Position numbers and translations under genes: made by a program. A DNA stretch of 64,000 nucleotides from Geodermatophilus telluris. Its GTDB lineage: Bacteria > Actinomycetota > Actinomycetes > Mycobacteriales > Geodermatophilaceae. The stretch covers positions 362,485-426,484 of the forward strand of contig NZ_FMZF01000003.1 of NCBI RefSeq assembly GCF_900102745.1, in the 5' to 3' direction. This document shows positions 44,201 to 52,435 of this stretch, one piece after another; within the stretch, counting starts at the first letter, position 1, and each line of letters opens with the position of its first letter. A model generated the notes under the pieces. It saw nothing but the letters and a program-made list of their open reading frames with translations. It was not told where the DNA came from and searched no databases.

Positions 44201-44433
44201 GGCACGCGGGCACCGTCCTCCTCGACTTCGCCCTCGCTGACAGGCGCGCTGACCTGTGGGGCCGCAGTCGATCTGTTCGACTCGGCTGCCGCCGAGCCCT
44301 GAGGGAACAGCATCCCGACGACGTATTGCAGGTCGGGCCTGTTGTAAAGGACTTCGTCGTCCCCCTCCGAGGGGCCGACGTAGGCCGCGCGCACATGGTC
44401 GAGCGCCGATTGCTGCGCCGTAGTGAGGCTCAT
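41278..44433 (-). CDS. drmA: DISARM-type helicase DrmA
   Basis: A 1051-residue SF2 helicase. Walker A is FPTGGGKTEAYLG near residue 410, the DEAD-like box is QDELHLLSGPLGT near 618, motif III ASTATIR near 660, and the C-terminal helicase block contains MLSVGIDIPRL and ATSRVGRG. A zinc-type CPWCLAPL...CTDERC insert lies between the motifs. The length and DELH box agree with DrmA. Its start overlaps the stop of the NERD helicase gene by 4 nt, and its end overlaps drmB, so the two are translationally coupled. Base composition is less GC-rich than in the left part of the window. Confidence 0.9.
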   Translation of the reverse strand: MSLTTAQQSALDHVRAAYVGPSEGDDEVLYNRPDLQYVVGMLFPQGSAAAESNRSTAAPQVSAPVSEGEVEEDGARVPLAEDWRPSSVAISFVTDSTVALCDVRGGTYARVPEDGPPRWQRRPFAFTALELVKGQPPQQLRADDVPFEIGARWRPFRGGYLVTVHARVLATSTNSDKLDVGLALFQFELDVKPGAGGHILEYDRARAFDLDDESSELRLRYRDRKVYAVGHGMAADWNLDSERCAQVFLTPVPAFIVPSVETTGFAPDVEEAHALRLDELSRMDTAPDDVLSSLGSFVRAFSTWVAAEEARVETFGEQAEIAQTIIARSRAAVRRMEESVDLLRNPDNGQLRQAFALAMAAMRLQMSRAATNRGEPAKEPRWRPFQLGFLLVALASTVDERHADRELVDLIWFPTGGGKTEAYLGLAAIEVFHRRLAHGAAGGGTAIITRYTLRLLTAQQFQRAASLICAMELLRTTDRRAKGMTPFSIGLWVGNDVTPGTAADAKWALERLHKAARPEEANGFQVEGCPWCLAPLVPRRKETDPGRYGFRLVGKDVVIHCTDERCPFNRELPLAVVDEVLFDAPPTILLATVDKFARLQFKPEAGALLGIDTVFRQPSMIIQDELHLLSGPLGTTVAVFDAVIQILLSRGGCSPKIVASTATIRSSEDQVKGLYGRKVALYPPSGLDGDKTFFSQPVESGEGRLYIGLMPQSVSQASALVAAAAPLVELPEVFRKESRASLDSYWTLVMYHNSLRELGRTSALILDDVNGRLETRSERLGLPLRRVRAGRVLELTSRRGPEELPNDLRELRVSADDSDQAIDVVLSSNMLSVGIDIPRLALMLMVGQPKTTAEYIQATSRVGRGDNNGIVVTLFRSNRARDRSHFETFRGYHEALYRSVEPTSVTPWSLASRERSLAGALVALVRHSFRDLASDSSAVLMDLDDSRMSRAMDQLVTSFVESVVRSDAAEKEEAEGDVWSRLRDWDRRAALARKENGTLKYERRAQGDNALLKRFGQSGEGWVVGDSMRSVEPNVAVEVQEPLQEVDRGED

Positions 44434-45950
44434 TCGAGCGTCGCCCCCTGCCGAATGAGCGTCTGCATGCGTCTCCTGTCCGCGTCGGAAGTCATGATGT
44501 GAAGGGACACGCGTGCGCGAGTGACCGCCACGTAGAGGGCCGCGATTCCCTCGCGATCGAACCTCTCAGGCAGGTCGCACACGACCACGTGCTCCGCTTC
44601 GAGCCCCTTGGCGTACCGCGGGCTCGTGACCGTGATCCCGTCCACGGTCGACGTCGGAGCCGACTGCGACTTCGTGCTGATGATCCAGATGTCCGACTTG
44701 CGTGCGCCTTCGGCCGCCAAGCCCAGTGCGACCTCCGAGGCTTCTTCCACTCCCGCTGCCTCGCCGGACCGGTACCACCGGACCTTCTCGCCGTGCACGA
44801 TGCCGGGGTCGCCGACGTCCGCCCCCAGGTACTCCTGGACGACATGGACGATGGCCTTCGTGTTCCGGACGTTCCGGTCGAGGTCGAACGACGGCGCCTC
44901 GTCGGCCACGAGCTCATACACGTCGCGGTCGAATTGGCCGTCGACGTGAGCCTGATTGTTCGGGTCCAGGAACATGCGCCATCGCCCGTGGGCCCGGCCC
45001 CCCGAGATGACTCTGTCGAGCCGGTCCATGCCCTCGGCCGTCATGAGGTCCTGTGCTTCGTCGACGAGCACGACGTCGTAGGTCTTGTCGCCACCCAAGG
45101 CGCTGAAGGGCAGGATGTCGATCGCCCTGTCGGAGATGCGCGCCTCGAAGAAGGCCACGAGCGCCGGCGACCCGAAGGTGATCAGGACCGACCGTGCCGC
45201 ACTCGCCTCTTGTTTCGCCGCCTCCACCAGCAGGAGGGACTTGCCGGTCCCGGCGCCCCCGAGCACCATCATGCGTCGGTTCCGCGCGAGCGACGCCAGG
45301 ACGCGTGCCTGGTCCTCGGTGGCTCGGTTTTGCGCCTCGAGCACCGCACCGCGGTGCGCGTCCATGACGGGCATGCGGGTGAACTCACCGAAGAGGCGCG
45401 TCCGCAGATCGTCGCTCCGGGCGAGTCTCTGACGGGCGGGGGGTTGGCGGCTCCCCGCGACGAGGGCATCAAGAGCGCTCACCAATCCGGCGGCCGTCAT
45501 CGCCTCCTTGGCGAGCCAGTGCGTCGGCTTCCACTCGACCGAGTGCGGCGGAGCGTCGATGTCAGGCGTGATGACGATGGCCTCGTGGGGGAACCACCCC
45601 ACCCCTTCCTCCTGAAGGATGTCCCTCAGCGCATACATCGCGGAGCGGGCCTGCTCCATGGGCGAGCCGCCGAGTCGGTGCCAGTCGCCGCGGCGATCGA
45701 CCGAATACCACACGCCGTCGTGCTTTCGGACGCCGCCGCCCTTCACCTCGACGACTACGACGACCCCCTTCCAGAGGACGACGAAGTCGGCCTCTGCCTG
45801 CTGCTTGTAGGCGTGGGATCGCAGTTTGAGCGAGTGGAAGGCGACTGCGTCAGCCGGTCCGTCGACGGTTTGCAGCAGACGCGCAACGAAGCGCTCCGCG
45901 TCGCTGTCCGCCGTCTTGACGATGTCGACCAGGTCGGGGACAAGGATCAT
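44430..45950 (-). CDS. NERD nuclease-SF1 helicase in the DISARM-like operon
   Basis: A 506-residue protein from ATG 45950, overlapping the upstream stop by 4 nt. Residues ~10-120 are a NERD nuclease: EADFVVLWKG and VVVVEVKGGGV supply the metal-binding Asp and E-x-K. A UvrD-like/DUF2075 helicase follows, with Walker A GGAGTGKSLLLV near residue 235, VVLVDEAQDLMTAEG near 295 and the end block LYVAVTRARVSLHI. Its place directly before drmA and after the large ATPase-helicase suggests that it is a fixed part of this operon, possibly taking the place of the missing DrmC nuclease. Confidence 0.85.
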   Translation of the reverse strand: MILVPDLVDIVKTADSDAERFVARLLQTVDGPADAVAFHSLKLRSHAYKQQAEADFVVLWKGVVVVVEVKGGGVRKHDGVWYSVDRRGDWHRLGGSPMEQARSAMYALRDILQEEGVGWFPHEAIVITPDIDAPPHSVEWKPTHWLAKEAMTAAGLVSALDALVAGSRQPPARQRLARSDDLRTRLFGEFTRMPVMDAHRGAVLEAQNRATEDQARVLASLARNRRMMVLGGAGTGKSLLLVEAAKQEASAARSVLITFGSPALVAFFEARISDRAIDILPFSALGGDKTYDVVLVDEAQDLMTAEGMDRLDRVISGGRAHGRWRMFLDPNNQAHVDGQFDRDVYELVADEAPSFDLDRNVRNTKAIVHVVQEYLGADVGDPGIVHGEKVRWYRSGEAAGVEEASEVALGLAAEGARKSDIWIISTKSQSAPTSTVDGITVTSPRYAKGLEAEHVVVCDLPERFDREGIAALYVAVTRARVSLHIMTSDADRRRMQTLIRQGATLE

Positions 45951-48900
45951 CCTTCTTGCTCCTGCCACAAGTCCTCGTAGGCGCGGAAGCCGAGAAGTTC
46001 GTTGATGTCCCCGAAGTTGTCGGCCATGTCCACGATGAGGCACTCATCCTTGCCGCCGTTCGCAGGCCCGCGCAGCCCTCGGCCGGCCATCTGTATGTAG
46101 GCGCTCGGGCTGAACGTCGGGCGAGCGATGTACAACGCGCGGACACCGGGCGCATCGAACCCTTGGATCAGGAGATCGCAGTTCGTCAGGACGCGCAGTT
46201 TGCCCGCCTTGAACCTGTCGATGATGTCTCGCCGCTCCTGCCGACCCGTCTGACCGCTGACGGATGCGGCCTCGACGTCTCGGTATCGCAGGGTCGCCGC
46301 GAGGACCTGCGCGGAGAGGACGTTGGGCGTGAAAACGAGGACCGGCCAGGTCGGATCGAGCTTCATGATGTGGTCCACCAGGATCGTCATGCGCCTGTGA
46401 TCCTGACCGATTCGGTCGAGGACGTTCGGAGCGAGTCGCCGCTTCTGTGTGGCCTCCTCGCGTTCGGAGCGAGTGAGCTTCACCTCCACGCCGTCCAGCA
46501 CGTCGTGCTGCACACTCGCGAGCACGCCCAGCGCGACGAGTTCCTTGTACGGGTTCTTGTCCTCGTCGAACGCCTGCAATTTTCGGTTGCCGAACCGGCT
46601 CGCGAGGGCTCGCGTGCCCTCGCCTGAGTGACCACCCTTGAACGGTGTTGCGGAGAGTCCGACCAGCGGCCGCGCCCACCCGTGCCCGGCGATCCCGAGC
46701 CACGTGAGGAGGCGCGTGTATCGCTCGGAGCCACCAGCACGGTGCCCTTCGTCCACGATCACCGCCGACGGTTCCCTCAGCCACTCGTACTCGGGGGATT
46801 CGCGGATTACGTCGAGCTTGGCGTCGGTTGCCACGATGACGCTGAACTCCGTGTCGGGCTCGTGGACGACGTTGTTCTCCCACAGCCGTCCCACCGTCAG
46901 TGGGCGCTCGTCGCCGAGTCCCCGCCAAACAGTGCTCCATGTCTGGACGGCCTGTTCGCAGAGTTCCTGTGACTGGGCGATCCACAGAACCGGGCCACGC
47001 AGCTTGCCCTCGATGAACAGACGGAGGACCGTCTCGGAGGCCACTCGCGTCTTGCCGGCGCCCGTCGGCAGCTCGACCATCGCCTTGAGTGCTCGGCCGT
47101 CCTGGCGCGCGGTCACGACCTCACGAAGCTTCCCGCTGATGTCCTGCTGGAAAGGGTGAAGGCTACTGAGCCTGACAGCCCCTGGGACCACGAACTCGTC
47201 GTCCTGATGCTCGAGGCGGCGGCCGGCGTACTCCGTCCCGAAGCCCATCTTCCGGAGCCATGAGATGGCGGCCGCCCCGCCGGCCCACGCGGTCGGGACG
47301 TCCGTGAAGCCCTCCCGTCTGAACAGCTCGGCGAGCAGCTTGATCGAGTCCGAGCCGTAGACCGTCAGATACAAGTCGGCGACCGACGTCGAAGCGTCGA
47401 CGAGTCCCTGAGCTTCCAGAGCCGGCCAGAGCCCGCGCGGAAGTTCGTCCCGAAGGTCGTCATCACCGAAGTAGATTTCGAGCCGTTCCACATCGGTCGC
47501 GGCGGCGACGGCCTGCTGCCGCAGCTGCTCGAGTCTGTGGTCCAGTCCCGCCTTGATGACATTGCTCAGGTCAGCATTGTTGAACCGCAGGTCGAAGGCC
47601 TCGTCCACGATCTTCAGCAGCCGCTCCTCGCTCACAGCGCTGTGGACGACGAGATTCAAGCCGTCCAGGTGCCACTCGAGCGACTGGTCCTCGACACCGT
47701 CCTCCGTCGTGACGCGTTTGGTCACCCTCGCTGCGCGCGTCACGGAGGCGTTTGCCAGGTTGCTGGCCACGAACGTGGATCTGAGGCCGGGGAACAGGTC
47801 CAGCACAGGTTCACTGACCTGCTGCCCCTCGATGAGCATCGAGAAGGCGAAGCTGTCTTCGAACCGCTGGCAGCCGACGGCCTCGGCGAACTTCTCCGCC
47901 AATTCCTGCGACATACGCAGGTATGGGCGCTGTCGAGACGCGAGGAAAGCGCTCTGCTCGTCGCTGATAGCCAGGTAGACGGCCTTGGTCGGCCTTGCCT
48001 CGAGCGCGCGACCGACCCGTGCCGGGATCTGCGGTGGCTGCGCGCCTGGGTAGGCGATGCGGCTCGCCCGGAGGACGAAGTCGGTCAGGACGTCGTCCCG
48101 GATCGCCGGGGGTAGAATCTCGGACTGCAGTGCCGTCCGGAGCAGCGACGGAGGTATGTCTTCAAGTTCGTCAGGGAGTCCCAGTGCCTTGGCGACCTCG
48201 CCTGGCCCCTCGAACAGCGGCAACAGGTCGCGGTACAAGAGGAGCGACGGTGCGACGACCTCTTGCGGCGCACGGTATCCCCGCGACGACCTGACCAGGC
48301 CCGCTTGTTCCACAGCCCACCGAACGGGCGAAGGCACGGCTCGACTCACTCCTGAGTCGACGTCTTCGGCGTCCCACGGCGCATCGCCGAAGGACAGGAG
48401 CGCGCGCGTCCACGTCTCACGCGTCTGATCGGACGCGCCGGCATCGCGCAGGATGAGCAGCAACGAGAAAGGGCCCGGTCCCTGCCCGGGAAAGAGGTCG
48501 ATCCGCTCGATCGGCCGTTCGCCGGATCCGAGGCGCGAGTTCAGTGTTTCCAGCACCCACTTCCGGTAGTCCTCGTTGAGAGGCTCGTCCTCCAGGTCGT
48601 AGGTCTTTACGGGCTGCCGGACCACGCCCAGGGCATACGCAACCTGCGGCAGGCATCTCTGGCGGTCCAAGACCATCGACGCGTAGGCGCCGGTCAACGG
48701 TTCATCGAGGTCGACTACCTGCTGCGGCCAGGCCCATCCCCCGTCGCGGGTCGGCACCTTGACCGCGGACTCCGTATGGCGCTTGATCGCCTGGACCGCG
48801 TCCCCGGGCGACACTTCCAGGACGGCGTCCCAAAACCTCGAGAGGTCCTCGTCTCCGGCGTCCGTCGTCAGCCTGGCGACACGCGCACCAAGAACAGCGA

Positions 48901-50668
48901 TGGGGTCGAGGTTCCGGAAGCCTGCCTCCCGAAGGAGTTTCTCGATCCCGGGCTGAGCCAGGAACGAGGGTCGGACGAAGACGGCACCCTCGATCTCGAT
49001 GTCCTCCTCGCGCTCGAGGAACACGACGCTCTTGTCGCTCAGTGCGTGAAGGCCGTCAGTAGCAGGGATAACTCTTGCCTGCTCGATATCCGGGAGGCTC
49101 CGGTATCCCATGACGAACCTGAGCGCATTCGCCGCGGAGATGTCGTCGTCACCATCGGCCCATTCGCGCAGCCACGAAAGGACGCCTCGCCTCGGCATCA
49201 CTTCGAGGGCACGCCTCATGTCCCGACTGTCTTCTTCTACAAACTCAGCGCTGATGCCGACGGCGAACAGCTGGCGGAGTCGGCTCACCCGCTGCAAGGA
49301 GGTGTAGCAGCGCCAGTGAGGGACATCGTTGGCGGTGTTCGGAGAGTCCATCCACGCCGCGTGAATGGTCTCGTCCACGGTTATCGAGAAGTCGAGAGGG
49401 CGTAGATCTTCCGCGTGCTTGAGGTCACCGACGGCATCCGGGATGAGCGCCACCTCGCGCGACAAGAGCGGAACGTGGGCGCAAAGCAGCCCATCGCCGA
49501 AGGATCGCTCCTCGCGACCACGCGCCGGCAGGTAGTCCAGGTGCGCGGCCCGATCCTCGCTAGTGCTGAGACGAGGCAGTACGCCCACGAACATCTCCGC
49601 GAGCGTCTTGACGATCTCACGGTTGTAGTCGTTGCGGAGCAACGTCGTCCGGTCGTCGTTGACGCTCCACGGAGCGTTGAACAGGGCCGATGCTGACGTC
49701 TCGTCCTGCAATGGGAAGTACGACCAGAACCGGCCTACACGCTGCTGCGCATGACGCACAGGCACCGCGACGGTGACCTTGACCTTGTCGCGAGAGACGG
49801 CCTCACCGACCTCGTGGCGCGCTTTCGCCGACGGCTCATGCATACGCTCGGCGACGATCCATTCGTCACCGCTGCCATCGGGACGTTCGATCTTGAAGAT
49901 CCCACCGCCAAGTTCGCGGGACACGTGACTTGTTTCGAACCCGTCCTCCCCAAGCACGCGCAACTTGACTTCGCGGACGGAACCGACGAAGAGCAAGAAC
50001 TCCGATGCGAAGGAAGCGATCTCATCTCGCAGCCGCCTGGTGTTCCTTGCGCTCGGCAGCTTGACGATGGTGGCAGCCCACTCGGCGAGCTCGGCGAGAA
50101 TCGGATCGGCACCGAACTCGTCTTCGGGTTCGATGAGGGTCGCTGTACGCAGGATCGGGTATCGCTTCGCACGCGCGCCAAGGGCCGCCAGTTCCGATCG
50201 TGACTGCGCAGAGTTGAACTCGAACGACACCGAGCGACTGAATACCTGCGGCGAATCGGACACTGCGAGAACCGACTTGAAACCGAGACCGAAGCGACCG
50301 ATCTCGTCGCCTCGCTTGCCGCTGAGGTGCGCATGCATGATCGCCGTAAGGCCGCTTTTCGAGAACGGGCGCCCCGCGTTGGCGCAGTAGAGCGTCCCCC
50401 TGCGCTCGTCGAGCACGATCTCGACGCGGCCTCGATGCTTCGATACTTCTCCGCCGCGCGTCCCTGACATCGCGTCAGCCGCGTTTTGGACGAGCTCGAG
50501 GAGCGTCCGGTTTGCATACCCGCCTACCCGGATGGATTCCTCGTGGTTCGCGTGCTCAGTGATCAGATTGGGGTTCGCTCGGTACGAGGCGATAGCACTG
50601 TCGAACAGCGCGTGCACTTCCTTGGCAAGGCCAGCGTCAGAGTTCCATGCTGAACTCGTCGTCACCAT
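45947..50668 (-). CDS. sacsin/Hsp90-type ATPase fused to SF2 helicase
   Basis: A 1573-residue protein from ATG 50668, with AGGAG 9 nt upstream. Residues ~40-270 form a GHKL ATPase as in sacsin and Hsp90: LLELVQNAADAMSG (Glu and Asn of the N box) and GRFGLGFKSVLAVSD. About 900 residues of unknown repeats follow. From ~1180 comes an SF2 helicase: ELPTGAGKTRVAS, VIVDEGHRAGG, VGLSATPFKGG, then QMAGRGLRGP. A single polypeptide with both a GHKL clamp and a helicase is large and unusual. It is the first gene of the block overlapping the NERD helicase, DrmA and DrmB. It may replace DrmD or DrmE as the initiation ATPase. Confidence 0.88.
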   Translation of the reverse strand: MVTTSSAWNSDAGLAKEVHALFDSAIASYRANPNLITEHANHEESIRVGGYANRTLLELVQNAADAMSGTRGGEVSKHRGRVEIVLDERRGTLYCANAGRPFSKSGLTAIMHAHLSGKRGDEIGRFGLGFKSVLAVSDSPQVFSRSVSFEFNSAQSRSELAALGARAKRYPILRTATLIEPEDEFGADPILAELAEWAATIVKLPSARNTRRLRDEIASFASEFLLFVGSVREVKLRVLGEDGFETSHVSRELGGGIFKIERPDGSGDEWIVAERMHEPSAKARHEVGEAVSRDKVKVTVAVPVRHAQQRVGRFWSYFPLQDETSASALFNAPWSVNDDRTTLLRNDYNREIVKTLAEMFVGVLPRLSTSEDRAAHLDYLPARGREERSFGDGLLCAHVPLLSREVALIPDAVGDLKHAEDLRPLDFSITVDETIHAAWMDSPNTANDVPHWRCYTSLQRVSRLRQLFAVGISAEFVEEDSRDMRRALEVMPRRGVLSWLREWADGDDDISAANALRFVMGYRSLPDIEQARVIPATDGLHALSDKSVVFLEREEDIEIEGAVFVRPSFLAQPGIEKLLREAGFRNLDPIAVLGARVARLTTDAGDEDLSRFWDAVLEVSPGDAVQAIKRHTESAVKVPTRDGGWAWPQQVVDLDEPLTGAYASMVLDRQRCLPQVAYALGVVRQPVKTYDLEDEPLNEDYRKWVLETLNSRLGSGERPIERIDLFPGQGPGPFSLLLILRDAGASDQTRETWTRALLSFGDAPWDAEDVDSGVSRAVPSPVRWAVEQAGLVRSSRGYRAPQEVVAPSLLLYRDLLPLFEGPGEVAKALGLPDELEDIPPSLLRTALQSEILPPAIRDDVLTDFVLRASRIAYPGAQPPQIPARVGRALEARPTKAVYLAISDEQSAFLASRQRPYLRMSQELAEKFAEAVGCQRFEDSFAFSMLIEGQQVSEPVLDLFPGLRSTFVASNLANASVTRAARVTKRVTTEDGVEDQSLEWHLDGLNLVVHSAVSEERLLKIVDEAFDLRFNNADLSNVIKAGLDHRLEQLRQQAVAAATDVERLEIYFGDDDLRDELPRGLWPALEAQGLVDASTSVADLYLTVYGSDSIKLLAELFRREGFTDVPTAWAGGAAAISWLRKMGFGTEYAGRRLEHQDDEFVVPGAVRLSSLHPFQQDISGKLREVVTARQDGRALKAMVELPTGAGKTRVASETVLRLFIEGKLRGPVLWIAQSQELCEQAVQTWSTVWRGLGDERPLTVGRLWENNVVHEPDTEFSVIVATDAKLDVIRESPEYEWLREPSAVIVDEGHRAGGSERYTRLLTWLGIAGHGWARPLVGLSATPFKGGHSGEGTRALASRFGNRKLQAFDEDKNPYKELVALGVLASVQHDVLDGVEVKLTRSEREEATQKRRLAPNVLDRIGQDHRRMTILVDHIMKLDPTWPVLVFTPNVLSAQVLAATLRYRDVEAASVSGQTGRQERRDIIDRFKAGKLRVLTNCDLLIQGFDAPGVRALYIARPTFSPSAYIQMAGRGLRGPANGGKDECLIVDMADNFGDINELLGFRAYEDLWQEQEG

Positions 50669-51063
50669 GCTTAATGACTCCTAGGTTCTGTCGTCGATCG
50701 ACGCTCACCGGCGCTAGAGCGCACGCGAGGCGTGGCCCGCGGCCTATGGGTACAGCGCCGAGGGCGCATGCGTGCTGATGACCTGCTCGCCGCGGCGTTT
50801 CAGTTGCTGCCGTCCAGGGTGGGACCCGCCTCGGTCACGCGTGACTGCACCGGAAGCCTTGACCTGACCGGACCCCACACGGCCCGCTGATGCATCTCGT
50901 CTTCTCGAGAGTTGTGGCCCAGCACATAGCGGACCGTAGGCGAACGCCATCGCAGAGCAACAGAGCTTCCGGACCTGCGTGCCTCGAAAGTGACCACAGT
51001 GAACGATGGGCCGAAGGACGGCGCAGACCCCTCAAGCGGGTCACCACCGGGCGAGCGGTGCAG
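50669..51063. promoter_or_regulatory. 395-nt gap upstream of the DISARM-like operon
   Basis: No convincing gene. On the minus strand it is the leader of the ATPase-helicase gene; AGGAG is near the start, and a perfect 10-bp palindrome GTCGATCGAC is at 50693-50702, 24 nt from the start codon, a possible operator. The gap separates the methyltransferase gene from the four-gene block, so the block may have its own promoter. A clear -10/-35 pair was not found. Confidence 0.4.
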
Positions 51064-52203
51064 CTAGTCCAAGCCCGCGGCGTCACCGACGGCGTCGAGC
51101 CGTCCAGCCACTACACGGGCCACGGCTTCGGCCAGGGGCGGCGGGACAGCGTTACCGATCTGACGGGCGATGGCGGCCTTGCTGCCGCACCACACGTGCC
51201 GCTCGTCGAAGCCCTGGACGACGGCGGCCTCTGCGTGGGTTAGTGCGCGGTTGATCTGCACCCCGCCGTTCTCCCATTGAGGGTGGAGAAAGCGGCCCTT
51301 CTCGGGACGAAAGAACTCGGTCCGCATGGTCACGGCAGGCTTGTCCCACTCAAGACGCCCCAACACATCGCCGGCACCCTTCGTGTGCCTACGCCAGCAG
51401 GGGTACTGCAGCTCATCAGGCAGATGAAAGCGCGACTGCCCCGGTGCGATGTGCGCGTATCGGATCTCCGACGTGAGGTCGTAATGCCGTGTCAAATGCA
51501 GATCGTGAAGCTTGAACGCTCCTTCGACCGACTTCCCTTGGAAATCGACGGTGCTCTCCGGCAGCCACACCTTACGAACTTCGGGCTCCAGCAGCACGGG
51601 ACCTTCGAGGAACGCCTCGCGCAGGCTTCGCCAGCGGGATAGCTCACCAACCGGGGCCTTCGCATGGGTCTGAACCGGGTCGGCAACGGGCCCGATACGT
51701 GACCCGACCACGATGGTCCGGATCCGCTTCTGAGGCGTGCCGAAGTCGGCCGCGTTCAACCGGAAGACCTGTGTCCGGAAGTCGGCGAGCTCGCCCCCGT
51801 CGCCGGCGGCTACACGGAGAAGGACGAACTCGGGAGTCCGCGCGAACCGGTCCACGTTCTCGAAGACGAACATGCGCGCATCGGACTCACGCACGATTCG
51901 AACGAACTGGCGCCAGAGCTGGTTGCGGAGGTCGTTCGGGTCCCGTTGGCCAAGAGCCGAGAAGCCCTGGCACGGCGGCCCGCCAATGACTACATCGACC
52001 TCCGGGACGTCGGTGAAGCCCGCGATGTCCCCGGCAAAGGTGTGATCACCGCTGGGATCGAAATTGGCCGCGTAGGTCGCAGCGGCAGCGCGGTCGATCT
52101 CAACCGCGCCAACAGAGTCGAAGCCGCCCTGATCCAAGAAACCCCGGGTCATCCCGCCGCAACCGGCGAACAGGTCGAGCAATGTGAACCTGTTCCCCCG
52201 CAC
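51064..52203 (-). CDS. dcm: DNA (cytosine-5) methyltransferase 1
   Basis: A 379-residue protein from GTG 52203. All main 5mC-methyltransferase motifs are present: motif I LLDLFAGCGGMTRGF, motif IV GGPPCQGFSALG with the catalytic Cys near residue 77, ENVDRF (motif VI), QKRIR (motif VIII) and RQIGNAVPP (motif X). The target-recognition region includes TRTEFFRPEKGRFLH, close to the second methyltransferase (60257-61369). It lies in the same direction as the DISARM-like operon and divergent to the Z1 operon, so it may serve either. Likely role: self-protection of the host DNA. Confidence 0.92.
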   Translation of the reverse strand: MRGNRFTLLDLFAGCGGMTRGFLDQGGFDSVGAVEIDRAAAATYAANFDPSGDHTFAGDIAGFTDVPEVDVVIGGPPCQGFSALGQRDPNDLRNQLWRQFVRIVRESDARMFVFENVDRFARTPEFVLLRVAAGDGGELADFRTQVFRLNAADFGTPQKRIRTIVVGSRIGPVADPVQTHAKAPVGELSRWRSLREAFLEGPVLLEPEVRKVWLPESTVDFQGKSVEGAFKLHDLHLTRHYDLTSEIRYAHIAPGQSRFHLPDELQYPCWRRHTKGAGDVLGRLEWDKPAVTMRTEFFRPEKGRFLHPQWENGGVQINRALTHAEAAVVQGFDERHVWCGSKAAIARQIGNAVPPPLAEAVARVVAGRLDAVGDAAGLD

Positions 52204-52435
52204 GGCCCCACGCTAGCCGGCAGCACTGACAGTGAGGGCCACCGACCCGCCGTCATCGAAGTTGCCGCCCATGGGTCGCTCGGCTGGGCCGGGACGCTCA
52301 CTTGCCTGCGGAGCGCGCCACATGGGCACCCTTCGGAACACCAGCCCCGTCGTGCCCGCCAAGCGGCGCTCGCCCACGCAGGGCACCGACTCATCTGCTT
52401 ACCCTCTTCAGAGCATCGCCAACGAAGGAGACTCG

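Noticed and set aside
39480-50668. classification as a classical class 1 or 2 DISARM
   Set aside because: DrmC (phospholipase D with HxK motifs) and DrmD/DrmE are not found among the proteins of the operon.
52232-52435. N-terminal extension of the Z1 protein
   Set aside because: No ribosome site, low-complexity sequence, and a good AAGGAG stands before GTG 52436.
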